DNA of 64,000 nucleotides from Arthrobacter sp. MMS18-M83 (GCF_026683955.1 NZ_CP113343.1:4712001-4776000), one strand, 5' to 3'. Positions 21,651 to 31,566 are shown, counted from the stretch's first letter. Notes: a model not told the origin generated them from the sequence alone. Numbers and translations are program-made.

Positions 21651-22930
21651 TACTTGGTGTCCTCGTTCTTCGCGGAGTTCGATGTCTGAGTGGCGGCGGC
21701 CTGCGCGGCGTTCCGGCCGTTCTTCGTGCTCTCCATCAGGTCGATGAAGCGGTCGAAGAGGTAGGCGGCGTCGTGCGGACCGGCTGCGGCTTCGGGGTGG
21801 TACTGGACCGAGAAGGCCGGAATGTCGAGGCAGGCAAGTCCTTCGACGACGTCGTCGTTGAGGCTTACGTGACTGACCTCCACGCGGCCAAAGCGCTCTT
21901 CCGGAGCCAGCGTGGCACCGTCCATGGGAGCGTCGACGGCGAAGCCGTGGTTCTGCGAGGTGATCTCCACTTTGCCCGTACGGCGGTCCATTACCGGCTG
22001 GTTGATACCGCGGTGGCCGTACTTGAGCTTGTAGGTCCCGAATCCGAGCGCGCGGCCCAGGATCTGGTTGCCGAAGCAGATACCGAAGTACGGCAGCTTC
22101 TCATCGAGCACCGAGCGGAGCAGCTTCACCTGGACGTCTGCGGTGGCGGGGTCGCCAGGGCCGTTGGACATGAAGAAGCCGTCCGGATTGACTGCCTTGA
22201 CGTCTTCCAGCGTGGCCGTCGCCGGCAGGACGTGGACGCGGACGCCGCGTTCGGCGAAGCGCGCTGGCGTCATGGCCTTGATGCCAAGATCGATCGCGGC
22301 GATGCTGAATTTCGCTTCGCCGTCCCAACCGTGGTCCGCAGGTTCCACGACGTAGGCCTTGTCGATGCTCACTTCTTCGGCCAGGCGGGCGCCTTCCATG
22401 GGAGCGCTGGCCAGGACGGTGTCCAGGAGCTCCTTGTCGGTGGCATTGGCTGCCTCGCCGGAGAAGATGCCTGCACGCATGGTCTTGTGCTCGCGCAGGT
22501 GCCGGGTGATCGCCCGGGTATCCACGGCCTGGATCCCGACGATCCCCTGCTCCACGAGTTCCTCGTCCAGGCTGCGTTCCGAACGCCAGTTCGACGGGCG
22601 GCGGGCGGCGTCGCGGACCACATAGCCGGCCACCCAGATGCGGCGGGACTCGGCGTCTTCCTTGTTCACGCCGGTGTTGCCGATGTGCGGAGCCGTCTGG
22701 ACCACTAGCTGCCGGGCGTAGGAGGGATCCGTGATGGTTTCCTGGTAGCCGGTCATGCCGGTGGCGAAAACGGCCTCGCCCAGGGCAACGCCTGTGGCGC
22801 CGTAGCTGCGGCCGCGGAACGTGCGGCCGTCTTCGAGCACCAGCACTGCTGCGGTGGACTCGGCTGGGTTGTTGGTGGTCACTGGGTTGCCTGTCACTGT
22901 ATTGCCTGTCGCTGCGTTGGTGTCCGTCAC
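21650..22930 (-). CDS. carA: Carbamoyl-phosphate synthase small chain
   Basis: Glutamine amidotransferase subunit that channels ammonia to CarB. The class I triad is present: Cys in [12 protein letters not shown] and His/Glu in [11 protein letters not shown]. The N-terminal domain has the [16 protein letters not shown] signature. The body begins after a Thr/Asn-rich tail of roughly 25 residues with a [12 protein letters not shown] repeat. I prefer the GTG at 22930 (426 residues), which follows GGAAAG at good spacing and does not overlap the upstream gene; an ATG at 22954 would add eight residues and overlap by 20 bases. Confidence 0.96.
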
Positions 22931-22934
22931 GTTG

Positions 22935-23453
22935 TTACTTTCCACTATCGGCATCCGCCTGGGGGGCTGCAGAGATCAATTCTTGAAGTGCTTCGAGGAG
23001 GGGTTCCTTGTCGGCGGCGTGCCTGGTCCTGAATCCGGTATCGAGCTCACGTTCTCCGAGCAACCAGCTCAAGACCACGAGTCCGTCCTTTTCCACGAAC
23101 TTGCCTGCCATGCCGCTGGCGCTGCGGCAATCGGTCACGGCTCGCGATGGAATGAACAGCGGTCCGGTTCCCTGTCGGTCAAAGAGGACTCCTTCCGGAT
23201 GGATGCTCATTTCCGCGTTCCCGCGGAAGCCCAGGCCATGAACGGCGATCCGGTCAAGCCAGTCTCCCGACGTCGTCGTGGCCACGTACTGGCCTTCAGC
23301 TACAATGCCTGCCGGGCTGAGTTCTTCGGGCACCTCCGGAAGCGGCCCGAAGCCGGCCTGCCGCTTGAGCCTGCTGCGCCAACCCATTGCGATGAGTCCG
23401 GCGGCGACTGCGGCAAGGCCCAAGACCAGGAGCAGGGAAGCGATTTTGTCCAT
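22935..23453 (-). CDS. Conserved membrane-anchored PH-like domain protein of the pyr operon
   Basis: Function unknown. One N-terminal transmembrane helix (residues about 4-25, [19 protein letters not shown]) is followed by basic residues and a soluble domain of about 130 residues resembling the PH-like fold annotated in actinobacterial genomes. Homologues between pyrC and carA are common in Actinobacteria. Start and stop are tightly coupled: the pyrC stop and this ATG share a base, and carA begins four bases after the stop. The location suggests a link to pyrimidine or carbamoyl-phosphate synthesis, but nothing in the sequence shows a reaction. Confidence 0.8.
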   Translation of the reverse strand: MDKIASLLLVLGLAAVAAGLIAMGWRSRLKRQAGFGPLPEVPEELSPAGIVAEGQYVATTTSGDWLDRIAVHGLGFRGNAEMSIHPEGVLFDRQGTGPLFIPSRAVTDCRSASGMAGKFVEKDGLVVLSWLLGERELDTGFRTRHAADKEPLLEALQELISAAPQADADSGK

Positions 23454-24814
23454 CAGTTGCTGCTGCCTGCGCCGGCGGTATCCGCTGCGTAGCGGTACGG
23501 CGTATTGAGCTTGCCGTCCAGTACGGTCGGGTGGCCCTTGAAGAAAGTCGCGATGACGGCGCCCGGCAACTCCCTGCCCGCAAAGGGTGAGTTCCGGCCC
23601 ATGGTCGCCATCTTATGCGGATCCACAGTCCATCGGGCAGCCGGGTCCACGAGGATCACATTGGCAGGCTCGCCGACCTCAAGCGGGCGTCCCTGATCTG
23701 CCACCCGGCCAATGGCCGCGGGCACTGTGGACGTGACGCGGGCGAAGTCGGCCCACGTCATGAGCCCTGTCTCGATCATGGTTTCCTGGACTACCGACAG
23801 GGCTGTTTCCAGGCCCGTCATGCCCATCGCCGCCTGGGCCCACTCACATTCCTTGTGCTCGCTCGGATGCGGGGCGTGGTCCGTGCCTACGACGTCGATG
23901 GTGCCGTCGGCGAGCCCGGCGCGGAGTGCCTGGACATCCGCGTCGGTACGAAGCGGCGGGTTGACCTTGTAGACGGGGTCATAGCTGCGGACCAGCTCAT
24001 CGGTGAGCAACAAGTGGTGGGGCGTGACCTCAGCGGTGACGTTGATTCCACGTTCCTTGGCCCAGCGGACGATCTCCACCGAGCCGGCGGTCGATACGTG
24101 GCAGACGTGCAGGCGGGAGCCGACGTGCTGGGCCAGGAGCACGTCGCGGGCGATGATGCTCTCCTCGGCGACCGCCGGCCAACCGGCAAGGCCGAGAACG
24201 GCGGAGACGGTGCCCTCGTTCATCTGGGCGCCGGCGGTAAGGCGCGGTTCCTGCGCGTGCTGGGCAACGACGCCGTCGAACGCCTTGACGTATTCCAGGG
24301 CACGACGCATCAGCACCGGATCGTGCACGCAGATGCCGTCGTCGGAGAAGACGCGGACCTGGGCACGGGAGTCGGCCATGGCGCCGAGTTCGGCGAGCCG
24401 TTCCCCGGCGAGTCCAACCGTGACGGCACCCACAGGGCGGACGTCCACCCAGCCGGAGGCACGGCCCAGGCTGTGCACCTGCTCGACGACGCCGGCGGTG
24501 TCCGCCACCGGGTTGCTGTTGGCCATGGCGTGCACAGCCGTGTAGCCGCCAAGGGCTGCGGCACGGGTTCCCGTTTCTACGGTTTCGGCGTCTTCACGAC
24601 CGGGTTCGCGCAAGTGGGTGTGGATGTCGACCATGCCGGGAAGTGCCACGAGGCCCGCGGCCTCGATCACTGTGGCGCCCTCTGCGGACAGGCCGGTGCC
24701 GCGCTCAGCGATGACGCCGTCGCGGATCAACAGGTCCTCGGCGTCGCCACCCAGGATGGCCGCGCCGCGGATCAGATAGGTACCGGTTGCTGTACCTGTT
24801 GCGGTCTCGGTCAT
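23453..24814 (-). CDS. pyrC: Dihydroorotase
   Basis: Zinc amidohydrolase that cyclises carbamoyl-aspartate to dihydroorotate. The metal site is visible: HTHLREPG (HxH) after MVDI, further His residues in LHVCHVST, and the catalytic Asp in GTDHAPHP. The ATG at 24814 shares one base with the pyrB stop and gives 453 residues, a normal length for the class I enzyme. The first dozen residues are Thr/Gly-rich (TATGTATGTY) before the ILGGDAEDLLIRDG start of the composite domain. The frame is open further upstream, but that part is pyrB in another frame. Confidence 0.95.
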   Translation of the reverse strand: MTETATGTATGTYLIRGAAILGGDAEDLLIRDGVIAERGTGLSAEGATVIEAAGLVALPGMVDIHTHLREPGREDAETVETGTRAAALGGYTAVHAMANSNPVADTAGVVEQVHSLGRASGWVDVRPVGAVTVGLAGERLAELGAMADSRAQVRVFSDDGICVHDPVLMRRALEYVKAFDGVVAQHAQEPRLTAGAQMNEGTVSAVLGLAGWPAVAEESIIARDVLLAQHVGSRLHVCHVSTAGSVEIVRWAKERGINVTAEVTPHHLLLTDELVRSYDPVYKVNPPLRTDADVQALRAGLADGTIDVVGTDHAPHPSEHKECEWAQAAMGMTGLETALSVVQETMIETGLMTWADFARVTSTVPAAIGRVADQGRPLEVGEPANVILVDPAARWTVDPHKMATMGRNSPFAGRELPGAVIATFFKGHPTVLDGKLNTPYRYAADTAGAGSSN

Positions 24815-25827
24815 CAGTTGCTCTCCTTGTCGGAACGGGCGGAGCCCGGTGTAGTGGCGGCTTCCCGGGTGTCCCCCGAGAGCAGCAGGTACAGGGCGGC
24901 CATCCGGACCGAAACACCGTTGCGGACCTGGGCCAGCACGGTGGAGCGGGGCGAATCGGCGGCGGCGGAGGATATTTCCAGTCCGCGGTTCATGGGGCCG
25001 GGGTGCATGATGATGGTGTCCTTGAGCCCGAGTTCGTCGAGGGCCCGGAGGCGGGCATCGTCGAAGCCCCAACGGCGCGAATACTCGCGCGTCGAAGGGA
25101 AGAAGGAAGCATTCATGCGCTCACCCTGGACGCGAAGCATCATTATCGCGTCTACGCCGCCTTCGAGTGTCTCGTCAAGGTTGTAACTGACCTTGCACGG
25201 CCAGTGTTCGACGCCGATCGGCAGCAAGGTGGGTGGAGCCACCAGGGTTACTTCCGCACCAAGGGTGCGCAGCAGCCACACGTTTGAACGGGCGACCCGG
25301 GAGTGCAGGACGTCGCCGGCGATCGCGACGCGCATACCCGTGAGATTTGCGCCCGTGGACGCCGAACCTCTCAGCTTGGACCAGTGCCGGCGCATCGTGA
25401 AGGCGTCCAGAAGGGCCTGGGTGGGGTGCTCGTGCGTCCCGTCGCCGGCGTTGATGACGGCAGCGTCGATCCAGTCGGTGGCAGCCAAGCGATGCGGTGC
25501 ACCCGAGGCCCAGTGACGAATGACCACCGCGTCGGCGCCCATCGCGGCAAGGGTCTGCGCGGTGTCCTTGAGGGACTCACCCTTTGATACCGAAGAACCC
25601 TTGGCCGCGAAGTTGATGACGTCGGCGGAAAGCCGCTTAGCAGCCGCCTCGAAGGAAATACGGGTGCGGGTGGAGTCCTCGAAGAAGAGGTTGACCACTG
25701 TGCGGCCGCGCAAAGCGGGGAGCTTCTTGACTTCCCGGTCCCCCACCGCGGCCATCTCTTCGGCGGTGTCCAGGATCCGGATGGCGTTCGCGGCGCTGAG
25801 GTTCTCCGTGGAGAGCAGGTGTTTCAC
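24814..25827 (-). CDS. pyrB: Aspartate carbamoyltransferase catalytic subunit
   Basis: Condenses carbamoyl phosphate with aspartate. The carbamoyl-phosphate site FEDSTRTR is at about residues 50-57, HPTQALLD is in the middle, and the aspartate-side segment [15 protein letters not shown] is intact. 337 residues, slightly long, with a C-terminal charged tail. It overlaps pyrR by four bases upstream and touches pyrC downstream. No pyrI-type regulatory chain gene is nearby, which fits class B/C enzymes. Confidence 0.96.
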   Translation of the reverse strand: MKHLLSTENLSAANAIRILDTAEEMAAVGDREVKKLPALRGRTVVNLFFEDSTRTRISFEAAAKRLSADVINFAAKGSSVSKGESLKDTAQTLAAMGADAVVIRHWASGAPHRLAATDWIDAAVINAGDGTHEHPTQALLDAFTMRRHWSKLRGSASTGANLTGMRVAIAGDVLHSRVARSNVWLLRTLGAEVTLVAPPTLLPIGVEHWPCKVSYNLDETLEGGVDAIMMLRVQGERMNASFFPSTREYSRRWGFDDARLRALDELGLKDTIIMHPGPMNRGLEISSAAADSPRSTVLAQVRNGVSVRMAALYLLLSGDTREAATTPGSARSDKESN

Positions 25828-26405
25828 GCGCCGGCCTCGATCACTACTTCATTGACGGGCTGACCGTCCACCGAATCGAGTTCTTCCAAGTGGACCCGGA
25901 CTTTCTCCGAGGAAGACGTTGGCAGGTTCTTGCCTACGTGGTCCGCGCGGATGGGCAACTCGCGATGGCCGCGGTCCACGAGCACTGCGAGGCGAACGAT
26001 GCGGGGCCGGCCGAGGTCGATGATGGCGTCGAGGGCGGCACGGATGGTGCGGCCGGAGTACAGGACATCGTCGATGAGGACAACAACCTTGTTGTCGACG
26101 CCGGACAGAGGCAGCCTTGTGGGATAAGGGGGCCTGGCAGGCTGGTGGGAAAGATCGTCCCTGAACATGGTGACGTCCAGCTGACCGACGATTGCCGAGG
26201 CGTTGACGGACGGATCCGCGGCGGCGATCTTTTCTGCCAGCCGCACAGCCAGCGGATAGCCGCGGCGTGGGATGCCCAAAAGAACCAGATCCTGGGAGCC
26301 CTTGTTGGCCTCGAGGATCTCGTGGGCGATACGAGTGAGCGCACGGTCAATATCCGCGTGGTTGAGGACAACCCGGGACGGCACCGGCGCAGTGACTTCA
26401 GTCAT
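25824..26405 (-). CDS. pyrR: Bifunctional pyr operon regulator / uracil phosphoribosyltransferase
   Basis: RNA-binding regulator of pyrimidine genes with phosphoribosyltransferase fold. The PRPP motif [14 protein letters not shown] is complete, and the N-terminal [12 protein letters not shown] helix is typical of PyrR. The ATG at 26405, with GGGGAG eight bases upstream, gives 193 residues, the usual size; a longer frame adds nine basic residues and is less likely. It is the first gene of pyrR-pyrB-pyrC-PH-carA-carB-pyrF. A PyrR-binding-loop sequence lies just upstream of its ribosome-binding site, so autoregulation by translational repression is likely. Confidence 0.95.
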   Translation of the reverse strand: MTEVTAPVPSRVVLNHADIDRALTRIAHEILEANKGSQDLVLLGIPRRGYPLAVRLAEKIAAADPSVNASAIVGQLDVTMFRDDLSHQPARPPYPTRLPLSGVDNKVVVLIDDVLYSGRTIRAALDAIIDLGRPRIVRLAVLVDRGHRELPIRADHVGKNLPTSSSEKVRVHLEELDSVDGQPVNEVVIEAGA

Positions 26406-26416
26406 CGCTCGTCTCC

Positions 26417-26446
26417 CCTTTCCCCGCCTCACGGGACGGAATTAAA
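26417..26446 (-). promoter_or_regulatory. Putative PyrR-binding loop overlapping the pyrR translation start region
   Basis: On the minus strand 26437-26426 reads GTCCCGTGAGGC, matching the core of the known PyrR-binding loop (UCCNGNGAGG with purine before and pyrimidine after). TTCCG and CGGGGAA on either side can form the stem. The element ends directly at the GGGGAG ribosome-binding site. No terminator stem is visible between it and pyrR, so translational repression as reported for mycobacteria is more likely than attenuation. A TAATTT about 45 bases before the ribosome-binding site could be a -10 box. Confidence 0.65.
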
Positions 26447-26583
26447 AAGGAACATTTGCCCTTCAAAATTACCACAGGGATGACGGCCGTCCGACGCGCC
26501 CCGGATCCTCGCAACGCGTTTTAGCTCACACCCATCCGGGTCCAGGCGCTTCCGGGCCGGAGCGGAGCGAATCCACGCAGAAG

Positions 26584-27249
26584 TCAGATTTCCACCAGCC
26601 GGTACCCCGTGCCCCGGACCGTGGCCAGGCGGTCCGCGCCTAGCTTCTTTCGTAGATACAACACGTAGACGTCCACCACGTTGGACGTTCCGTCATAGTC
26701 ATACCCCCAGACGCGGCTGAGCAATTGTTCCCGGGACAGTACCTGTCCGGGATGGCGCATGAACGTTTCCGCCAACGCAAACTCGCGGGAGGACAGCTCT
26801 ATTTCCTTGCCGTTCAATTTTGCATTCCGGGAGTGCAGGTCCAGCTCGAGGAGACCACATTTCAGTATGTGGTCCAACGTGCCGGGCAGGGGATTGCGGA
26901 GGCGGATCCGTATCCGCGCAAGCAGCTCCTCGAATCGGAAAGGCTTGGCCAGATAGTCGTCTGCCCCGCCGTCGAGGCCCGCAACGGTGTCACGAACAGA
27001 TGTCCTGGCTGTAACCATAATCACTGGAAGACGGACTTTGGTCTCGCGCAGCAATCCCAGAACGGTAAATCCGTCCAGGCGGGGAAGTCCGGCGTCGAGA
27101 ATCAACAAATCAAATTGGCCCGACGTGGCGTAGTCCAAAGCCGTGATCCCGTCAGCCACCACGGAGGGTGTGTGTCCGGCTGCGCGGAGGCCCTTCTCCA
27201 TGAACGTAGAGATCCGCGCTTCGTCCTCGGCTATCAAGATCCGGCTCAT
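26584..27249 (-). CDS. OmpR-family response regulator
   Basis: DNA-binding output protein of a two-component system. The receiver domain (residues 1-115) has the acidic pocket Glu8/Asp9, phospho-acceptor Asp52 (LILDAGLP), Thr in VTART and Lys in AKPFRF. The winged-helix domain (about 130-221) has the RVWGYDYDGTSNVVDVYVLYLRKK recognition region. 221 residues is standard. The ATG overlaps the histidine kinase stop by four bases. It lies at the pyrR-side edge of the accessory island, and targets could include the divergent glycosyltransferase operon. Confidence 0.93.
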   Translation of the reverse strand: MSRILIAEDEARISTFMEKGLRAAGHTPSVVADGITALDYATSGQFDLLILDAGLPRLDGFTVLGLLRETKVRLPVIMVTARTSVRDTVAGLDGGADDYLAKPFRFEELLARIRIRLRNPLPGTLDHILKCGLLELDLHSRNAKLNGKEIELSSREFALAETFMRHPGQVLSREQLLSRVWGYDYDGTSNVVDVYVLYLRKKLGADRLATVRGTGYRLVEI

Positions 27250-28841
27250 GATGCGGCCGCCTCGCTCATCAAGGGAAGATGCAACGTAAATGTAGATCCT
27301 TGGCCCGGGGCCGAATTCACCGTGACCCGCCCCGAATGTGCCTCGGCGATGGCCGTGACAATCGCAAGCCCGAGACCGGCCCCCGCTTCGCCCCGACCGG
27401 TTTCGACTCTGCCGAACCGCTCAAAAATCCGCTCCTGGTCCCGGACCTCGATGCCTATGCCGGTATCGCGGACCCAAACGGCCAGGGTCTCGGGACTGGA
27501 CACCCCGCCTTCGCCGACCACTCCGGGTTCAACCCTGCAACCCAACGCTATTGTGGCTTCATCATCGGTGTACTTGACGGCGTTGGCCGCGAGTTGGACG
27601 AGCGCTTGTGTCAGACGCTGCGGGTCGGCATTCACCACGGCATCGCACTGTTCATCCACTTTCCATTGCCTGTTGGCGAGCACGCGGATCTTTTCCATGA
27701 CCTCGTCAGTGAAGCGGGCCACGTCCAGTTCCTCCCTCCTGACAAACTCCGGACGCTGCGCATTGGCCAGCAACAGGAGATCATCCACCAACCTTTGCAT
27801 CCGGGAGAGTTCATCGAGCAGGAGCGCCCGCGTCTCGGCGACGTCCGACGGGTCGTCATCCGACATCAGTTCCAAGTGACCACGCAGGATGGTCAAGGGC
27901 GTACGAAGTTCATGCCCGACGTCGTCGATGAACCGGTGTTGTTCTTGGGCGCCCGCGTCGAGCCGTTCAAGCATCAGATTGAACTTGTGAGCCAATTGGG
28001 ATACGTCGTCAGCCCGGGACCGCTCGTCCACACGCTGGCTTAGGTCGTCGTGGCTGACTACTTCGGTTGCTTCGCGCATCCGGCGCAGGGGACGGAGAAG
28101 GCGCCCGGCGAAAACGGTGCCGATCAGGCCAGTCGCGAGCAACGCCCCGCCGGAAACCATCGTGTAGGTCCGGATCGAGGAAAGGATTCTCTCCTCCTGG
28201 TCCGACGTATCCCTGCCGATCAGGAAGAATGACTGGCTTCCACCAGCGCCGAGGCTCACCGGCCGGATCGTCAGCCGCATCCGGTCCTTGTCCGCGCCCA
28301 GGCTTCCGACGACGGCGCGTGCCGGGTCCGCCATGTTGAGGACCGGGCCGTACAGGGATTCCGGGAGCACAGGGTCATCCGGGTTGCCCTCTACTTTCCA
28401 ATCCAGGTGCCCGTCGACGAATGCCGCTATCACTTCGTGCCTGCCGGGATCGATTTCGTGTGCCGCTGACCGGAGCTGGGAGATCGACGTGGCGCCAACC
28501 GCTGATGATCGGGCGCGGGCAATTTTTTCCACATTCTGTGCTTTGTCGGAAAGACTCTGATCAACGCGGTTATTCAGTTCCGTGAAGGACACCACGAACG
28601 TCACGACTCCAGTCAGGACGAGGCTGGCAAGCATCATGAGGAGCATCATGGCCAACACCAGGAAGCGGACCGACCGCACCTTGGACTGAACGCCGTTCCA
28701 AACGTTTCCGGCAGTGATACGAAGATGGGAACTTGACGGAGCCGCGGAGTCCGTACCGCGCCACCCCATGACGCGCATGCGCCAAACTCGAGGCATTGGC
28801 CCACCCCATTTTTCACCAACAGCATCGATCAACACCGGCAT
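27246..28841 (-). CDS. Sensor histidine kinase with HAMP domain
   Basis: Membrane sensor partner of the adjacent regulator. A first transmembrane helix (FLVLAMMLLMMLASLVLTGVV) begins near residue 60, followed by an extracytoplasmic sensor domain, a second helix (SGGALLATGLIGTVFAGRLL), HAMP (RPLRRMREATEVVSHDDL), the HisKA box with phospho-acceptor His in FIDDVGHELRTPLT, and the ATPase N (NAVKYTD), G1 (DTGIGI) and G2 (GAGLGLAI) boxes. The longest frame starts at 28940; I prefer the ATG at 28841 because AAAGGAC precedes it (531 residues). ATGs at 28796 and 28769 are further options. The signal sensed is unknown. Confidence 0.9.
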   Translation of the reverse strand: MPVLIDAVGEKWGGPMPRVWRMRVMGWRGTDSAAPSSSHLRITAGNVWNGVQSKVRSVRFLVLAMMLLMMLASLVLTGVVTFVVSFTELNNRVDQSLSDKAQNVEKIARARSSAVGATSISQLRSAAHEIDPGRHEVIAAFVDGHLDWKVEGNPDDPVLPESLYGPVLNMADPARAVVGSLGADKDRMRLTIRPVSLGAGGSQSFFLIGRDTSDQEERILSSIRTYTMVSGGALLATGLIGTVFAGRLLRPLRRMREATEVVSHDDLSQRVDERSRADDVSQLAHKFNLMLERLDAGAQEQHRFIDDVGHELRTPLTILRGHLELMSDDDPSDVAETRALLLDELSRMQRLVDDLLLLANAQRPEFVRREELDVARFTDEVMEKIRVLANRQWKVDEQCDAVVNADPQRLTQALVQLAANAVKYTDDEATIALGCRVEPGVVGEGGVSSPETLAVWVRDTGIGIEVRDQERIFERFGRVETGRGEAGAGLGLAIVTAIAEAHSGRVTVNSAPGQGSTFTLHLPLMSEAAAS

Positions 28842-29144
28842 ACCGTCCTTTTGGGAAGGTGCGGGACCCGATCTGGTATGCAGCCAACCGCAGCACTGGC
28901 CTACCGAAGCGATGTTAGTCAACCAGGCCAGGCGCCGCACGAGTAGTGACTACCTGTTAATTCGGCCTTCTTCCGTTGAGGGTCCGGCTCGGCACGGAGG
29001 CCCTGATCATCGGCAGCGACCCGTGTTGCTGGCGTTCATGAGAAACCGCTCATGTTGGCCACATCCCCCCCTCATGTCCGGTCGCGACAATGGGTATCCC
29101 ACTTTCACTCGGCCCTGGGAAATGACTGACTACGGAGGCTCACC
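28842..29144. promoter_or_regulatory. Divergent intergenic region between the two-component system and the glycan operon
   Basis: About 300 bases without a convincing gene. It should hold promoters for both directions. Three TCATG motifs occur at 29036, 29050 and 29072, the first two forming an inverted pair CATGA-N8-TCATG. A short inverted repeat TGGG-TAT-CCCA lies at 29091-29101. GGAGG seven bases before the GTG at 29145 is the ribosome-binding site of the operon. No clear -35/-10 pair could be picked by eye. Confidence 0.4.
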
Positions 29145-30359
29145 GTGGAACCGCTACGGATTGTCTTGTATTCGCACGACTCGCTGGGACTTGGCCACGT
29201 CCGTCGAAATCTCGCCTTGGCACATTCCCTGACGACCCACTTGCCTGCCCTCATCGGACGGGAAGTCACAGGTGTGCTGATCTCCGGTACGGCCGTTGCC
29301 CCTGGATTTGCCGTTCCGGCGGGCTGGGACTGGGTTCTGCTGCCCGGAGTGGATAAGGGTCCGGCGGGCTACAAGCCCCGGAATTTGGCCTTGACCATGA
29401 CCGAACTGGTGTCGCTGCGTGCCGCGGTGTTATCCGGGGTCTTGGCCGGCTTCAGGCCCGATCTGATCGTGGTGGATCGACACGCCACTGGAATCCACGG
29501 GGAACTCGAAAGTGCGCTGCGCGAAGCACGTTCTGCCGGGCCGGTGAGAATCGTCCTGGGATTGCGGGAAATCCTCGACTCCCCCGTCCCGGCAATGGCC
29601 GAATGGGCCCGGCTTGGAGGTCCCGGCGTGATCAAGGGGATTTTCGACGCGATTTGGATCTACGGTGATCCGTCGATACACGATCCAGTGGCGGCCGGTG
29701 AAATCCCCTTCTCACTCCGCCGCCTGATTCAATTCACTGGATATCTCGCCGAGGGACGACCCACGGGATCTGCGACGACGTGCATGCGGGGGCCTTACTG
29801 TTTAACCACCGTTGGCGGCGGTTCCGACGGTCACCAATTGGCCCTTATCGCAGCGGCCACTCCCCTGCCTCCGGGCTTGGGGCATCTCATAGTCACAGGC
29901 CCGCAGATGCCGGCCAAGCAGGTCCTGGACATACGTCACCGGGCTAATCCAGGCACAAAGGTCCTCACCACGGTCGACGACGTCATCCACCACATGCGGC
30001 ACGCCGCAGCCGTGATCTCGATGGGCGGGTACAACAGCGTCTGCGAAATCATGAGCACCGATGTTCCGGCTCTGATCGTCCCGCGCACTTTGGCGCGCGC
30101 CGAACAGAGGATCAGGGCGCACTCGCTAGCCCGCGCCGGGTTCGTGGACGTTCATGAAATCAGTAGCCTCACTCCGGACATTCTCCATGACTGGTTGCTC
30201 AGGAGGGCGGGGACCGCCATTGACCGGAGTGGTATCCGCTTGGACGGTTTGTCCTGCCTTCCCCGGCTTGCCGCGGCCCTGTTCGATCCGGCACTCGAGC
30301 GGATCAACCTCCGCCCGGCGAAGAAGATGAAAGCCGAGGTAGGCAATGTCGCAATCTGA
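29145..30359 (+). CDS. MurG-like glycosyltransferase (COG4671-type)
   Basis: Predicted GT-B glycosyltransferase, first gene of the island operon. The N-terminus has the SLGLGHVRRNLALAHSL motif characteristic of the COG4671 family (GHxRR loop), and the C-terminal half has the VISMGGYNSVCEIM acceptor/donor segment and ALIVPRTLARAEQRIRA typical of MurG relatives. 404 residues, no signal peptide. The GTG start has an excellent GGAGG site. It overlaps the next gene by 14 bases. Donor sugar unknown; a UDP-sugar is likely from the family. Confidence 0.87.
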   Translation: MEPLRIVLYSHDSLGLGHVRRNLALAHSLTTHLPALIGREVTGVLISGTAVAPGFAVPAGWDWVLLPGVDKGPAGYKPRNLALTMTELVSLRAAVLSGVLAGFRPDLIVVDRHATGIHGELESALREARSAGPVRIVLGLREILDSPVPAMAEWARLGGPGVIKGIFDAIWIYGDPSIHDPVAAGEIPFSLRRLIQFTGYLAEGRPTGSATTCMRGPYCLTTVGGGSDGHQLALIAAATPLPPGLGHLIVTGPQMPAKQVLDIRHRANPGTKVLTTVDDVIHHMRHAAAVISMGGYNSVCEIMSTDVPALIVPRTLARAEQRIRAHSLARAGFVDVHEISSLTPDILHDWLLRRAGTAIDRSGIRLDGLSCLPRLAAALFDPALERINLRPAKKMKAEVGNVAI

Positions 30360-31566
30360 ACCGGAAACGGCTTATGTTCTCAAGATGTATCCGCGTTTCT
30401 CTGAGACGTTCATCGTCTCCGAGATTTTGGCACGGGAGGCCGCCGGAGAAAGGATCAGCATTTTTTCATTGCGGCCACCCACAGGCCCCCGCTTCCACCC
30501 GGAACTGGCCAGGGTCCAAGCACCCGTAAGCTACATCGACCGGCCCCATAAGTCCGAGGATCTCTGGGACATTTTTCGAAGTGCCGAGAAAGCGGGGATC
30601 GGCCACGCAGTGGCCGGGGCCTTCAACGAGTTGACCGGGACGGACCCGGACGACGCGGCCCAGGCGCTCCAACTCGCCATCGCCCTGCAGCAACGCAATA
30701 TTGGGCATTTACACGCCCACTTCGGTTCGATTGCCGCCAATGTGGCGAGGCTTGCTTCATTGTTGACCCGGGTCCCCTACTCGTTCACCGCCCACGCAGC
30801 GGACATCTTCCGTGAATCGAACGACGGCGAGCACTTGCGGATCAAGCTGGAACAGGCCCACCACGCAATAACGATCAGTCAATACAATCTCAGCTACCTG
30901 CGGCGCCGCTTCCCCGGGGCAACGGACCGCCTGCATCTGGTACGCAATGGCTTGGAACTGGAGCGCTTCCCTTATGAGGCACCACGTCCGGTAGGAGAGA
31001 TCGTCCGGATCGCCGCAGTCGGAAGGCTGGTGGAAAAGAAAGGCTTTGAATATCTGCTGGCCGCTGCCGCCGAGCTTCTGGAAGGGGGCTTCCGGCTGGA
31101 GGTGAGGATCGCCGGGGACGGGCAACTCGCCGACGACCTTCAACGGACCATCGACCACCGCAATCTCCGCGCGTCGGTCCGCCTTCTGGGAGCCCAGACC
31201 CAGGATCAGGTCAGATCCCTCCTAAGATCCGCCGACGTGTTTGTCGCACCCTGCGTCATCGGCCAGGACGGGAACGTGGATGGGCTGCCCACCGTCCTCC
31301 TTGAGGCGATGGCCATCGGTGTGCCGTGCATCGGCACCGATGTGACGGGAATCCCGGAGGTCATCAGGGACCGCCACACAGGGATCCTGGTTCCCCCAGG
31401 CAATGGGCACCGGCTGGCCGAGGCCGTACGCGAGATCTGTGGACCTGAAATTGACCGTTCGGCCCTCACGCGAAACGCACGCAGGCTCATCGAACAGAAC
31501 TACGATTCGAGGCAGCAGGCAGTCGAGCTTCGTGCGCTGTCAATGGCGCGGAAGCAGGTTGCCTGA
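30346..31566 (+). CDS. Glycosyltransferase family 4 protein (exopolysaccharide type)
   Basis: GT-B transferase of the colanic-acid/exopolysaccharide type. The N-terminal domain reads YVLKMYPRFSETFIVSEI, a signature of the WcaL-like group; HAHFGS lies in the middle. The C-terminal domain has AAVGRLVEKKGFEYLL and the E-x7-E region in DGLPTVLLEAMAIGVP. 406 residues. The ATG lies inside the end of the preceding gene, and its stop shares a base with the next ATG, so the operon is translated as a coupled chain. Confidence 0.9.
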   Translation: MSQSEPETAYVLKMYPRFSETFIVSEILAREAAGERISIFSLRPPTGPRFHPELARVQAPVSYIDRPHKSEDLWDIFRSAEKAGIGHAVAGAFNELTGTDPDDAAQALQLAIALQQRNIGHLHAHFGSIAANVARLASLLTRVPYSFTAHAADIFRESNDGEHLRIKLEQAHHAITISQYNLSYLRRRFPGATDRLHLVRNGLELERFPYEAPRPVGEIVRIAAVGRLVEKKGFEYLLAAAAELLEGGFRLEVRIAGDGQLADDLQRTIDHRNLRASVRLLGAQTQDQVRSLLRSADVFVAPCVIGQDGNVDGLPTVLLEAMAIGVPCIGTDVTGIPEVIRDRHTGILVPPGNGHRLAEAVREICGPEIDRSALTRNARRLIEQNYDSRQQAVELRALSMARKQVA

